A stretch of 64,000 nt of DNA from Burkholderia sp. FERM BP-3421 (GTDB lineage Bacteria > Pseudomonadota > Gammaproteobacteria > Burkholderiales > Burkholderiaceae): positions 2,294,001-2,358,000 of the forward strand of contig NZ_CP117782.1 in assembly GCF_028657905.1 (NCBI RefSeq), in the 5' to 3' direction. The position numbers were made by a program, and so were the translations under genes. The notes beneath the pieces are model-generated. The model worked only from the letters and a program-made list of their open reading frames with translations. It did not search any database and was not told the DNA's origin. Positions 16,381-25,619 of the stretch are shown here, in pieces; position 1 is the stretch's first letter; every line of letters begins with the position of its first letter.

Positions 16381-17292
16381 ATGAGTTTCGATCTGCGTCA
16401 GCTGCGCGCCTTCACCGCGATCGCCACGCACGGCAGCCTCGGCCGCGCGGCCGAGGTGCTGCATGTCACCCAGCCCGCGCTGAGCCGCATCCTCAAGCGG
16501 CTCGAAACCCAGCTCGGCGGCCCGCTGTTCGAGCGCCACACCAAGGGCATGCAGTTGAGCGCGCTCGGCGATGCGCTGCTGCCGCACGCGACCCTGCTGC
16601 TGCACGAGGCCGAGCATGCGCGCGAGGAACTCGACGCGCTGCGCGGACTCGCGAAGGGCACGATCAAGGTCGGCGCGGTCGGCAGCATCGCGAGCCTGGT
16701 CCTGCCGATCGCGATCGGCCGCGTGCTCGAGCACTGGCCCAACCTGCGCGTCGAGATCCTCGAAGGCGTGTGGGACCGGCTCGCCGACGCGCTCGCGCGC
16801 CACGAAATCGATCTGGCGCTCAGCGCGAGCGTGCCCGACACCGACGCACTGATCGCCCTCCCCGAGTGCCGCTGGCAGGATGAAAGCCACGTGGTCGCCG
16901 CGCCCGGCCACCCGTTGTTCGCCGCGGGCGCGCCGCTCCCGCTCGGCGCGACGCGCGCGGCGCGCTGGGCCATGCCGCCGCGCGGCACCGCCCCGTACGA
17001 GCAGATGCGCGCGGCCTTCGACGCCGAAGGCCTCGCGCCGCCCGCGCTCGTCGTCGAGACCCGGTCGGTGCTGTCGCTCAAGAGCCTCGTCGCACACGCG
17101 GGCTTCGTCGGCTGGATGGCCGAGCCCATGTATCGCGCCGAACGCCGCGCGGGCCTGATCGAGCGGCTGCCGGTGCACGGTCTGAGCGCGACCCGCACGC
17201 TGACCGCGTTCCGTCGGCGCCACGGGCTGCTGCCCGGCCCCGCCGCGAAACTCGTCGAACAGCTCGCGCGGCTCACCCGCGAACCGTTCTGA
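16381..17292 (+). CDS. LysR-family regulator divergent from mdlC
   Basis: The 303-aa LysR-type regulator has an N-terminal winged HTH (LRQLRAFTAIATHGSLGRAAEVLHVTQPALSRILKRLE) and a two-lobed effector domain (about 90-300). It is divergent from the benzoylformate decarboxylase operon, the standard layout for a pathway-specific activator; the effector is presumably an aromatic acid (inference). ATG 16381 is chosen over an in-frame upstream ATG at 16303, because the latter would overlap the operator palindrome and adds non-conserved residues. The gene stops 128 bp before dalD; the dalD promoter occupies that gap. Confidence 0.92.
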   Translation: MSFDLRQLRAFTAIATHGSLGRAAEVLHVTQPALSRILKRLETQLGGPLFERHTKGMQLSALGDALLPHATLLLHEAEHAREELDALRGLAKGTIKVGAVGSIASLVLPIAIGRVLEHWPNLRVEILEGVWDRLADALARHEIDLALSASVPDTDALIALPECRWQDESHVVAAPGHPLFAAGAPLPLGATRAARWAMPPRGTAPYEQMRAAFDAEGLAPPALVVETRSVLSLKSLVAHAGFVGWMAEPMYRAERRAGLIERLPVHGLSATRTLTAFRRRHGLLPGPAAKLVEQLARLTREPF

Positions 17293-17332
17293 ACGCTGGC
17301 GCGCCGCAGCATCGATACCCGGGTTTCCCGCC

Positions 17333-17386
17333 TTGACTTTCACCGACACGAATACGATCATTCGCCCATATTGAGAGCAAATGATC
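17333..17386 (+). promoter_or_regulatory. dalD promoter and operator, copy of the smoS promoter architecture
   Basis: A sigma70-like -35 TTGACT (17333-17338) and -10 GATCAT (17356-17361) are 17 bp apart. A GAGCAAATGATC element follows at 17375-17386. GATCATT and AATGATC form a 7-bp inverted repeat spanning the -10 and the downstream element. The same elements with the same spacing occur before smoS (32695-32748, minus strand), which strongly suggests one shared regulator. Confidence 0.8.
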
Positions 17387-17420
17387 TAATCGGCCCCGAG
17401 CGGCCGCCAGGAGACATCGG

Positions 17421-18812
17421 ATGAACCGTTCCGCCCCCGCCGCGCCGCTGATCGTGCATATCGGCGCCGGCGCGTTCCATCGCGCGCATCAGGCGTGGTA
17501 CCTGCAGCACGCCAACGCGGCCGTGACGCCCGACGCGCGCTGGTCGCTCGCGGTCGGCAACATCCGCGACGACCAGCGCGCGACGCTCGACGCGCTCGCC
17601 GCGCAGGACGGCGCGTACACGCTGGAAACCGTGACTCCGCAAGGCGAGCGCGCCTACGAGACGATCCGCTCGATCACCGAGGTGCTGCCGTGGTCGGCCG
17701 ATCTCGCCGCGCTCGTCGAGGCGGGCGCGCGGCCCGCGTGCCGGATCGTGTCGTTCACGGTCACCGAAGGCGGCTACGCCCTCGACGAGCACGACCGGCT
17801 CGACCTCGCGAACCCGGATCTCGCAGCCGACCTGCAAGGTGCGCGCACCACGATCTATGGCGCGCTCGCGGCGCTGCTCGACGCGCGCCGCGAGCGCGGC
17901 GCGGGCCCGCTCACGCTGCTCAGCTGCGACAACCTGCGCAACAACGGCGCGCGCTTTCGGGCCGGCATGCGCGCCTTCCTCGAACGGCGCGGCGCAACGG
18001 ACCTGCTCGCGTGGTTCGACGCGAACACCACCTGTCCCGCCGCGATGGTCGATCGGATCACGCCGCGCCCGACCGACGAGGCGCGCGCGCGCGTGCTGGC
18101 CGCGACCGGTCGCGCGGACGCCTGCCCGGTGATGGGCGAATCGTTCATCCAGTGGGTGATCGAGGACCGCTTCGCCGCGGGCCGCCCCGCGTGGGAGCGG
18201 GCGGGCGTCGAGCTGGTCGGCGACGTGCATCCCTACGAGGAGGCCAAGATCCGCATCCTCAACGCGAGCCACAGCTGCATCGCGTGGGCAGGCACGCTCG
18301 CCGGCCTGACCTACATCCACGAGGGCACGCTCGACCCGGCGATCCGCGGCTTCGCCGCCGACTACGTGAGCGCCGACGTGATCCCGTGCCTCACGCCGAG
18401 CCCGCTCGACCTCGCGCGCTATCGCGACGTCGTGCTCGAGCGCTTCGCGAATCCGTTCATCCGCGACACCAATCAGCGGGTGGCCGCCGACGGCTTCTCG
18501 AAGCTGCCCGGCTTCATCGCCCCGACCCTCGCGCAAACGCTCGCGCGCGGCGCGCAACCGGTCGCGACCGCGGTGCTGCCCGCGCTGTTCCTGCGCTTTC
18601 TCGAACGCTGGGCGCGCGGCGCGCTGCCCTATGCGTACCAGGACAGCGTGATGGACCCGGACCTCGCGCGCGCGCTCGTCGCCGCGCCGGATCCCGTCGC
18701 GGCGCTCGCCGGCGAGCGCGCGCTGTGGGGCGGGCTCGCCGGCGACCCGGCGCTCGCGCACGCGCTGCGCGCGGGCCTCGCACGGGTCGACGCCTGGCTC
18801 GCGGCGCGCTGA
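17421..18812 (+). CDS. dalD: D-arabinitol 4-dehydrogenase (polyol-specific long-chain dehydrogenase)
   Basis: The 463-aa member of the mannitol dehydrogenase long-chain family has an N-terminal NAD-binding segment IVHIGAGAFHRAHQAWYL (residues 10-27) and the catalytic block EEAKIRILNASHS, containing the Lys, Asn and His that define the metal-independent active site. Overall sequence fits DalD-type arabinitol dehydrogenases, which oxidise D-arabinitol to D-xylulose. A xylulokinase gene 85 bp downstream supports this. Mannitol 2-dehydrogenase is the main alternative. AGGAGA precedes ATG 17421. It is the first gene of dalD-xylB-regulator, expressed from the promoter at 17333. Confidence 0.88.
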   Translation: MNRSAPAAPLIVHIGAGAFHRAHQAWYLQHANAAVTPDARWSLAVGNIRDDQRATLDALAAQDGAYTLETVTPQGERAYETIRSITEVLPWSADLAALVEAGARPACRIVSFTVTEGGYALDEHDRLDLANPDLAADLQGARTTIYGALAALLDARRERGAGPLTLLSCDNLRNNGARFRAGMRAFLERRGATDLLAWFDANTTCPAAMVDRITPRPTDEARARVLAATGRADACPVMGESFIQWVIEDRFAAGRPAWERAGVELVGDVHPYEEAKIRILNASHSCIAWAGTLAGLTYIHEGTLDPAIRGFAADYVSADVIPCLTPSPLDLARYRDVVLERFANPFIRDTNQRVAADGFSKLPGFIAPTLAQTLARGAQPVATAVLPALFLRFLERWARGALPYAYQDSVMDPDLARALVAAPDPVAALAGERALWGGLAGDPALAHALRAGLARVDAWLAAR

Positions 18813-18897
18813 CGCGCGCTCGGGTCAACCCTGCATTGGCATCCCGGCGAACGCCCGGCTAAAGTAGCGGCTCCTTCCGACGGACTGGTCATCGCAC

Positions 18898-20379
18898 ATG
18901 TATCTCGGCATCGATCTCGGCACCTCCGAAGTGAAAGTGTTGCTGCTCGCCTCCGACGGCGCCGTCGTCGGCACGGCCGGCGCGCCGTTCTCGGTCGCGC
19001 GGCCGCATCCGCGCTGGGCCGAGCAGCATCCGGACGACTGGTGGAACGGCACCGTCGCGGCGCTCGCCGCGCTGCGCGCGCAGCATCCGGCCGCGTTCGC
19101 CGAGGTGCGCGGCATCGGCCTGTCCGGCCAGATGCACGGCGCGGTCCTGCTCGACCGCGCCGACCGCGTGCTGCGCCCCGCGATCCTGTGGAACGACATG
19201 CGCAGCGCCGACGAATGCGCGGCGCTCACCGCGCGCGCGCCGGGCCTGCATGCGCTCGCGGGCAACCTCGCGATGCCCGGCTTCACCGCGCCCAAGCTGC
19301 TGTGGGTCGCGCGGCACGAACCCGAATTGTTCGCCGCGACCGCCTGCGTGCTGATGCCGAAGGACTACCTGCGGCTGCGGCTGACGGGCGAGAAGGTCTC
19401 CGATCCGTCCGACGCGGCCGGCACGCTGTGGCTCGACGTCGCGCGGCGCGACTGGTCCGACGCGCTGCTCGACGCGGGCGGCATGCGGCGCGCGCAGATG
19501 CCGCGCATCGTCGAGGGCAACGCGCCGTCCGGCGCGCTGCGCCCCGAGGTCGCCCGCCTGCTCGGCCTCGACGCCTCGGTGGTGGTCGCGGGCGGCGGCG
19601 GCGACAACGCCACCAGCGCGCTCGGGATCGGCGCGACCGAACCCGGCGACGGCTTCGTCTCGCTCGGCACGTCGGGCGTGCTGAGCGTGGTCGGCGACCG
19701 CTTCCTGCCCAACCCGGCCTCCGCCGTGCACGCGTTCTGCCATGCGATCCCCGACCGCTGGCAGCAGATGAGCGTGGTGCTGTCGGCGGCAAGCTGCCTG
19801 CGCTGGGTCTGCAGGCTGACCTCGACCGACGAGCCGACCCTGCTCGCCGAGGTCGCCGCGCTCGATCCCGCCTCGCTCGACGACGCGCCGTACTTCCTGC
19901 CCTACCTGTCCGGCGAGCGCACCCCGCACAACGATCCCTACGCGCAGGGCGTGTGGTTCGGCCTCACGCACGGCACCGACCGCGCGCGGCTCGGCTACGC
20001 GGTGCTCGAAGGCGTGACGCTCGCGCTCGCCGACGGGCTCGACGCGCTGCGCGCGGCCGGCACCGCGGCCGACGCGCTGTCGCTGATCGGCGGCGGCGCG
20101 CGCAGCGCATACTGGGCGCAGTTGCTCGCCGACGCGCTCGGCGTGCGCACCCGCCAGCACGGCGGCGGCGAGACGGGCGCGGCGCTCGGCGCGGCGCGGC
20201 TCGGCTGGCTCGCGGTCGGCGGCGACGCCGCGCGCGTGCTGACCAAGCCGCCGCTGCGCGCGGAATACGCGCCCGACCCCAGCCGCCACGCGGCGCTGCG
20301 CGCGCGCCTCGCGCAGTTCCGCGCGCTCTACCGTCACGTGCGGCCGCTGTTCGAGCCGGGCCGCGCACGACTCGCGTGA
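18898..20379 (+). CDS. xylB: Xylulokinase
   Basis: The 493-aa FGGY-family sugar kinase phosphorylates D-xylulose to D-xylulose 5-phosphate for the pentose phosphate pathway. The N-terminal phosphate motif YLGIDLGTSEVKVLLL, the GIGLSGQMHGAVLLD block and the C-terminal ADALSLIGGGARSAYWAQLLADALG motif are typical of XylB. Length is standard. The gene is 85 bp after dalD and 71 bp before the regulator on the same strand. Together the first two genes convert arabinitol to xylulose 5-phosphate; an upstream xylose isomerase is absent, which favours a polyol route over xylose. Confidence 0.95.
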   Translation: MYLGIDLGTSEVKVLLLASDGAVVGTAGAPFSVARPHPRWAEQHPDDWWNGTVAALAALRAQHPAAFAEVRGIGLSGQMHGAVLLDRADRVLRPAILWNDMRSADECAALTARAPGLHALAGNLAMPGFTAPKLLWVARHEPELFAATACVLMPKDYLRLRLTGEKVSDPSDAAGTLWLDVARRDWSDALLDAGGMRRAQMPRIVEGNAPSGALRPEVARLLGLDASVVVAGGGGDNATSALGIGATEPGDGFVSLGTSGVLSVVGDRFLPNPASAVHAFCHAIPDRWQQMSVVLSAASCLRWVCRLTSTDEPTLLAEVAALDPASLDDAPYFLPYLSGERTPHNDPYAQGVWFGLTHGTDRARLGYAVLEGVTLALADGLDALRAAGTAADALSLIGGGARSAYWAQLLADALGVRTRQHGGGETGAALGAARLGWLAVGGDAARVLTKPPLRAEYAPDPSRHAALRARLAQFRALYRHVRPLFEPGRARLA

Positions 20380-20450
20380 CATCCGTGCCCGCTAACGTGC
20401 ATGCTTCGACTGTCAACCACTGAGCTGCCTTCCACGTCCATCACGCCACC

Positions 20451-21401
20451 GTGTCCAAGTCCTCCGAAAAACTCGATCTCGCCACGCGCGCCGCGTGGCT
20501 CTACTACGTCGCGGGCGACACCCAGAACGAAATCGCGGAAAAACTCCAGGTCTCGCGGCCGGTCGCGCAGCGGCTCGTCGCGTTCGCGGTCGAGAAGAAT
20601 CTGATCCGGGTCCGCGTCGACCATCAGGTCGCCGACTGCCTCGACCTCGCCGCCCAGCTGTCGAAACGCTACGGCCTGGCGCTGTGCGAGGTCGTGCCGG
20701 TCGACAGCGACACCCCGGGCGCGATCGACCGCAAGCTCGCGGTCGCAGGCGCGCAGGTGATGGAGCGCTACCTGAACGAGGAGCGGCCGATGGTGGTGGC
20801 GGTCAGCAGCGGCCGGACCCTGAAGGCCGCCGCCTCGCAGATCGCGCAGCTGGAGCGGCCGCAGCACCGGCTCGTGTCGATGGTCGGCGCGATCGCGCAG
20901 GACGGCTCGTCGAACCGCTATGACGTCGCGCAGCACATCTCCGAGAAAACCGGCGGCAAGCATTTCCTGCTGCCCGCCCCGCTGTTCGCCGACAGCGACG
21001 CCGAGCGCGCGCAGTGGTGCAATCACCGGCTCTATCGGATCGTCGAGACGCTGTCCGCGCATGCGGACGTCGCGTTCATCGGGCTCGGCAACCTCAGCGC
21101 GCCCTGCCCGCTGTACGAGGACGGCTTCATCACCGCGGACGAACTCGAGGAGATGATCCGGCTCGGCGCGGTGGCCGAGATGCTCGGCGTGCCGATCGAT
21201 GCGCAGGGCCGGCGCGTCGCCACGTCGACGAGCGCGCGCGTGACCAGCGTGCCGCTCGATGCGCCGCCGAAGCGGCCGACGATCGGCTTCGCCGGGGGCC
21301 CGCGCAAACCGGCGGCCGTGCTGGCCGCGCTGCGCGGCGGCTGGCTGTCGGGTCTCGTCACCGATGAGACCTGCGCACGCGCGGCGCTCGCGGCGGCCTG
21401 A
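20451..21401 (+). CDS. SorC-family sugar-responsive transcriptional regulator
   Basis: The 316-aa protein has an N-terminal helix-turn-helix (about residues 12-50, with DTQNEIAEKLQVSRPVAQRLVAFA). A large C-terminal sugar-phosphate-binding domain of the SorC/DeoR-C (NagB-like) type follows, with VVAVSSGRTLKAAA and VAFIGLGNLSAPCPLYEDG. Translation starts at GTG 20451. SorC regulators control pentitol and hexitol operons. This gene is the third of the dalD-xylB arm and is the best candidate to bind the shared operators before dalD and smoS, so it would also autoregulate. A 392-bp octamer array begins 100 bp after the stop. Confidence 0.9.
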   Translation: MSKSSEKLDLATRAAWLYYVAGDTQNEIAEKLQVSRPVAQRLVAFAVEKNLIRVRVDHQVADCLDLAAQLSKRYGLALCEVVPVDSDTPGAIDRKLAVAGAQVMERYLNEERPMVVAVSSGRTLKAAASQIAQLERPQHRLVSMVGAIAQDGSSNRYDVAQHISEKTGGKHFLLPAPLFADSDAERAQWCNHRLYRIVETLSAHADVAFIGLGNLSAPCPLYEDGFITADELEEMIRLGAVAEMLGVPIDAQGRRVATSTSARVTSVPLDAPPKRPTIGFAGGPRKPAAVLAALRGGWLSGLVTDETCARAALAAA

Positions 21402-21500
21402 GCGCAGGGCGGGCTCGCCGCGACGCCGCGGTGCTGCGCGCGCGCCCGCCATCGAGACGCTCCTGTCCGGGAACCCGCGCGCGTCACCGCGGTCCGCGCT

Positions 21501-21892
21501 GAGACGCTGAGACGCTGAGACGCTGAGACGCTGAGACGCTGAGACGCTGAGACGCTGAGACGCTGAGACGCTGAGACGCTGAGACGCTGAGTCGCTGAGA
21601 CGCTGAGTCGCTGAGACGCTGAGTCGCTGAGACGCTGAGTCGCTGAGACGCTGAGTCGCTGAGACGCTGAGTCGCTGAGACGCTGAGTCGCTGAGACGCT
21701 GAGTCGCTGAGTCGCTCAGTCGCTCAGTCGCTCAGTCGCTCAGTCGCTGAGTCGCTCAGTCGCTCAGTCGCTCAGTCGCTGAGTCGCTGAGTCGCTGAGT
21801 CGCTGAGTCGCTGAGTCGCTCAGTCGCTCAGTCGCTGAGTCGCTGAGTCGCTGAGTCGCTGAGTCGCTCAGTCGCTCAGTCGCTCAGTCGCT
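21501..21892. repeat. Octamer tandem array, 49 units in perfect register
   Basis: The array is 49 consecutive 8-bp units with no insertion or deletion. It begins with eleven GAGACGCT units. A block where GAGACGCT and GAGTCGCT alternate follows, and then blocks of GAGTCGCT and CAGTCGCT. Degenerate units continue to about 21930. It lies between the stop of the SorC-type gene and the stop of the convergent MFS gene, so it is intergenic. All three forward frames contain a TGA every 24 bp within GAGACGCT runs. CTGAG and CTCAG alternation lets the array fold into many small hairpins. Together with its flanks it fills the whole 531-bp gap. Confidence 0.97.
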
Positions 21893-21932
21893 CAGACGCC
21901 GAAACCGCTCAGTCGCCGAAACGCCGAGACGT

Positions 21933-23159
21933 TCATGCGCTCGCGCGCGCCGCCGGAAACGCCACCGTGCGCGCGCGCCACGCGAACATCCACGCCGCCG
22001 CGAGCAACGCGACGGGCAACCACGGCAAGCCCGCCGGCCCGCGCGCGCCGAGCACCAGCCCGCCGACCAGGCCGCCGCCTGCGATCGCAAGATTCCACAC
22101 CGTGACGAGCATCGACTGCGCGACATCCGCCGCGTCGCCGGCGGCGTCCGCGAGGGCGGTCTGGAACAGCGTCGGCGCGCCGCCGAACGCGAGCCCCCAC
22201 GCAGCGACGCCCGCGTAAACCGCCGCCGGCGTCCGTGCCGCGACACCCAGCAGCAGCGCCGCCGCGCCGAACAGCGCGACGCTCGCGAGCGTGAGCCCGC
22301 GCAGCCGCGCGCCGATCCACGCGCCCGTCAGCGCGATGCCGGCGATCGACAGCACGCCGAACACCAGCAGCACCGTGTCGACCCGCGCCGCCATCCGCGC
22401 CAGCGTCGCAAACGGCGCGATATAGGTGTACAGGATGTTGTGCGCGAGCACGAACGCGAACATCACGGCCAGCACAGCCGCGACGCCCGGCAGCGCGAAC
22501 ACCGCCGCGACCGGCCGGCGCGCGCCGGCCGCCTGCCCCGCGAAATCCGGCAGGCCCGCGCGCACCCAGGCGATCAGCGCGAGCGTGAGCGCCGTCATCG
22601 CGGCGAACGCGACGCGCCAGCCGTACGCCGCACCGAGCGCGGTGCCGAGCGGAATGCCGATCGACATCGCGACGGGCGCGCCGAGCATCGCGAGCGCGAT
22701 GGCGCGGCCGCGCAGCCGCGCCTCGACCATCCGGCTCGCGTAGCCGGCGAGCAGCGCCCACAACAAGCCCGCCGACATGCCGGCGACGAAGCGCGCGGCC
22801 AGCGTGAGCGGATACGAGGCCGACGCCGCCGTGACGGTGTTCGCGGCCACGAATCCCGCCAGCGCGATCAGCAGCAAGGGCCGTCGACGCATCCCGCGCG
22901 TGGCCGCGACGAGCGGAATCGCGGCGAGCAGCGAGCCGAGCGCGTAGACCGTCACGAGCTGGCCCACGAGCGCCTCGCTCACGCGCAGGTCGCGGCTCAT
23001 CAGCGGCAGCAGCCCGGCCGGCAGCGCCTCGGTCAGGATCGTCACGAAGGCGGCCGTCGCGAGCGCGAGCAGGCCGCCGACCGGCAGCCGGCCCGTGCGC
23101 GCGCCCGCCGGCGCGGCCTGGGCAACGGCAGCTTCATCGAGCACGCAATCGTCGCTCAT
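21933..23159 (-). CDS. MFS transporter, DHA1-type drug/sugar efflux family
   Basis: The 408-aa protein has about 12 membrane helices. The N-half motif DLRVSEALVGQLVTVYALGSLLAAIPL and the ARFVAGMSAGLLWALLAGYASRMV segment fit the DHA1/AraJ-like subfamily (sugar, drug or nucleoside efflux). It has no link to the polyol genes by sequence. It is divergent from a LysR gene (196-bp gap), the usual arrangement for a regulated exporter. The substrate cannot be stated. The start at 23159 is the first ATG of the open frame and gives a short hydrophilic N-terminus. The 3' end abuts the octamer array, whose variation could influence its mRNA end. Confidence 0.86.
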   Translation of the reverse strand: MSDDCVLDEAAVAQAAPAGARTGRLPVGGLLALATAAFVTILTEALPAGLLPLMSRDLRVSEALVGQLVTVYALGSLLAAIPLVAATRGMRRRPLLLIALAGFVAANTVTAASASYPLTLAARFVAGMSAGLLWALLAGYASRMVEARLRGRAIALAMLGAPVAMSIGIPLGTALGAAYGWRVAFAAMTALTLALIAWVRAGLPDFAGQAAGARRPVAAVFALPGVAAVLAVMFAFVLAHNILYTYIAPFATLARMAARVDTVLLVFGVLSIAGIALTGAWIGARLRGLTLASVALFGAAALLLGVAARTPAAVYAGVAAWGLAFGGAPTLFQTALADAAGDAADVAQSMLVTVWNLAIAGGGLVGGLVLGARGPAGLPWLPVALLAAAWMFAWRARTVAFPAARASA

Positions 23160-23355
23160 GCGGCGCGCCCTCCCGTTCGATGCGCGCGCAACCTCGCCGC
23201 CGCGCGCCGGCGCCCTTTTCCATGCTGCTCCATGTCATCCCTCCGGAATCGAAAGTCGAATCGAACGCCCATGGTAGGCAGCCGGCACGCGAAGAAAAAC
23301 TGGGCTAGAGTTCCTGACTCCGCGGACATCGATGTCCGCAATCGAGAGGATCGCC

Positions 23356-24231
23356 ATGGAGAGCCTGACCGGTCTGCTCGTGTTCGTGCAGGTTGCGGAA
23401 ACCCGCAGCTTCGTCGCGGCGGGTCGCGCGCTCGGCCTGTCCGCCTCGGCGGTCGGCAAACGCATCGCGCGCCTGGAGGCGCGCCTGCGCACGCGGCTGT
23501 TCCACCGCAGCACCCGCAGCATCGCGCTGACGGCCGAGGGCGCGCGCTTTCTGGAGCGCTGCCGGCGTGTGCTCGCCGAACTGGACGAAGCGGAACAGGA
23601 ACTGTCGGACACCTCGGACGCGCCGCGCGGCCGGCTGCGCGTGAGCCTGCCGATCGTCAGCTGGCTGGTGCAGCCGCTGCTCGCCGACTTCATGGCCGCC
23701 TATCCGGACATCCAGCTCGACCTCGATTTCTCCGACCGGCTCGTCGACGTGATCGACGAAGGTTTCGACGCGGTGCTGCGCACCGGCGCGCCGAGCGACT
23801 CGCGCCTGTCGTCGCGCCGGCTCGGCGCGTGCCGGACCCTGCTCGTCGCCGCGCCCGATTACCTCGCGCGGCACGGCACGCCGCGCACGCCCGCCGACCT
23901 CACGCGGCACGTGTGCCTGCATTTCCGCTATCCGAAGGACGGCAAGCTCGAAGTCTGGCCGCTGCGCGACGCGCCGGGCGTCGAGGTGCCGGTCTCGATG
24001 ATCTGCAACAACCTCGAGACCCGCGTGTGCTTCGCGCTGCGCGGGCGCGGCATCGCCTGCGTGCCCGACTTCTCGGTGCGCGGCGAGCTCGCGGCCGGCA
24101 CGCTGCGCACCGTGCTCGACGGCCACGTCGAGCGCACCATCGTGTTCCATCTGCTGTGGCCGTCGGGCCGCCATGCGACGCCCAAGGTGCGCGCGTTCGT
24201 CGACTTCCTCGCCGCGCGGATGTTCCCCTGA
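23356..24231 (+). CDS. LysR-family regulator divergent from the DHA1-type exporter
   Basis: The 291-aa LysR-type protein has an N-terminal HTH (ESLTGLLVFVQVAETRSFVAAGRALGLSASAVGKRIARLE) and an effector domain, with the RLRVSLPIV opening and FVDFLAARMFP end typical of the DsdC/YafC-like group. It probably controls the adjacent MFS gene (inference). ATG 23356 with GAGAGGA upstream is preferred to the in-frame ATG at 23332. The last ~13 codons (from 24191) are the first copy of a 212-bp tandem duplication; a relic of this C-terminus recurs at 24403-24443. The stop is intact. Confidence 0.9.
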   Translation: MESLTGLLVFVQVAETRSFVAAGRALGLSASAVGKRIARLEARLRTRLFHRSTRSIALTAEGARFLERCRRVLAELDEAEQELSDTSDAPRGRLRVSLPIVSWLVQPLLADFMAAYPDIQLDLDFSDRLVDVIDEGFDAVLRTGAPSDSRLSSRRLGACRTLLVAAPDYLARHGTPRTPADLTRHVCLHFRYPKDGKLEVWPLRDAPGVEVPVSMICNNLETRVCFALRGRGIACVPDFSVRGELAAGTLRTVLDGHVERTIVFHLLWPSGRHATPKVRAFVDFLAARMFP

Positions 24232-24327
24232 CGCGAATGGATCAAGCCGCGCGCGCATGCGGCAGGCGGCGCGCGAACGCGCGCCCGTCGGCGTCGAACA
24301 GGTGGCAGTGCGCAGGCATGGCGAATA

Positions 24328-24378
24328 CGCGCGGCGTCTCGCCGCTCCTGTCGGTGTCGAGCGGCGAGACGCCGCGCG
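24328..24378. terminator. Perfect 20-bp inverted repeat in the relic ATPase tail
   Basis: Arms CGCGCGGCGTCTCGCCGCTC (24328-24347) and GAGCGGCGAGACGCCGCGCG (24359-24378) pair perfectly around an 11-nt loop. The equivalent positions in copy B (24540-24590), which still encode the ATPase, pair only partly. No T-run follows on either strand. It may act as a bidirectional terminator or 3'-end stabiliser for the two convergent transcripts. Confidence 0.6.
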
Positions 24379-24453
24379 ATCCAACCGTCGGGCGCACGCG
24401 GCGCGCGTTCGTCGACTTCCTCGCCGCGCGGATGTTCCCCTGACACGGATGGA

Positions 24454-25566
<1,113 letters not shown>

Positions 25567-25619
25567 TTTTCCGCCTCCGTTCCAGTGTCCAGTGACGCGT
25601 CGCACGGCGACGCCGTCGT

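Noticed and set aside
21501..21892. Octamer array as a CRISPR array or coding repeat
   Set aside because: Units are 8 bp with no spacers and no cas genes. Forward frames have regular TGA stops, and the array lies between two convergent stop codons.
23160..23355. Riboswitch or small RNA in the MFS/LysR spacer
   Set aside because: No conserved structure could be recognised; an ordinary divergent promoter region explains it.
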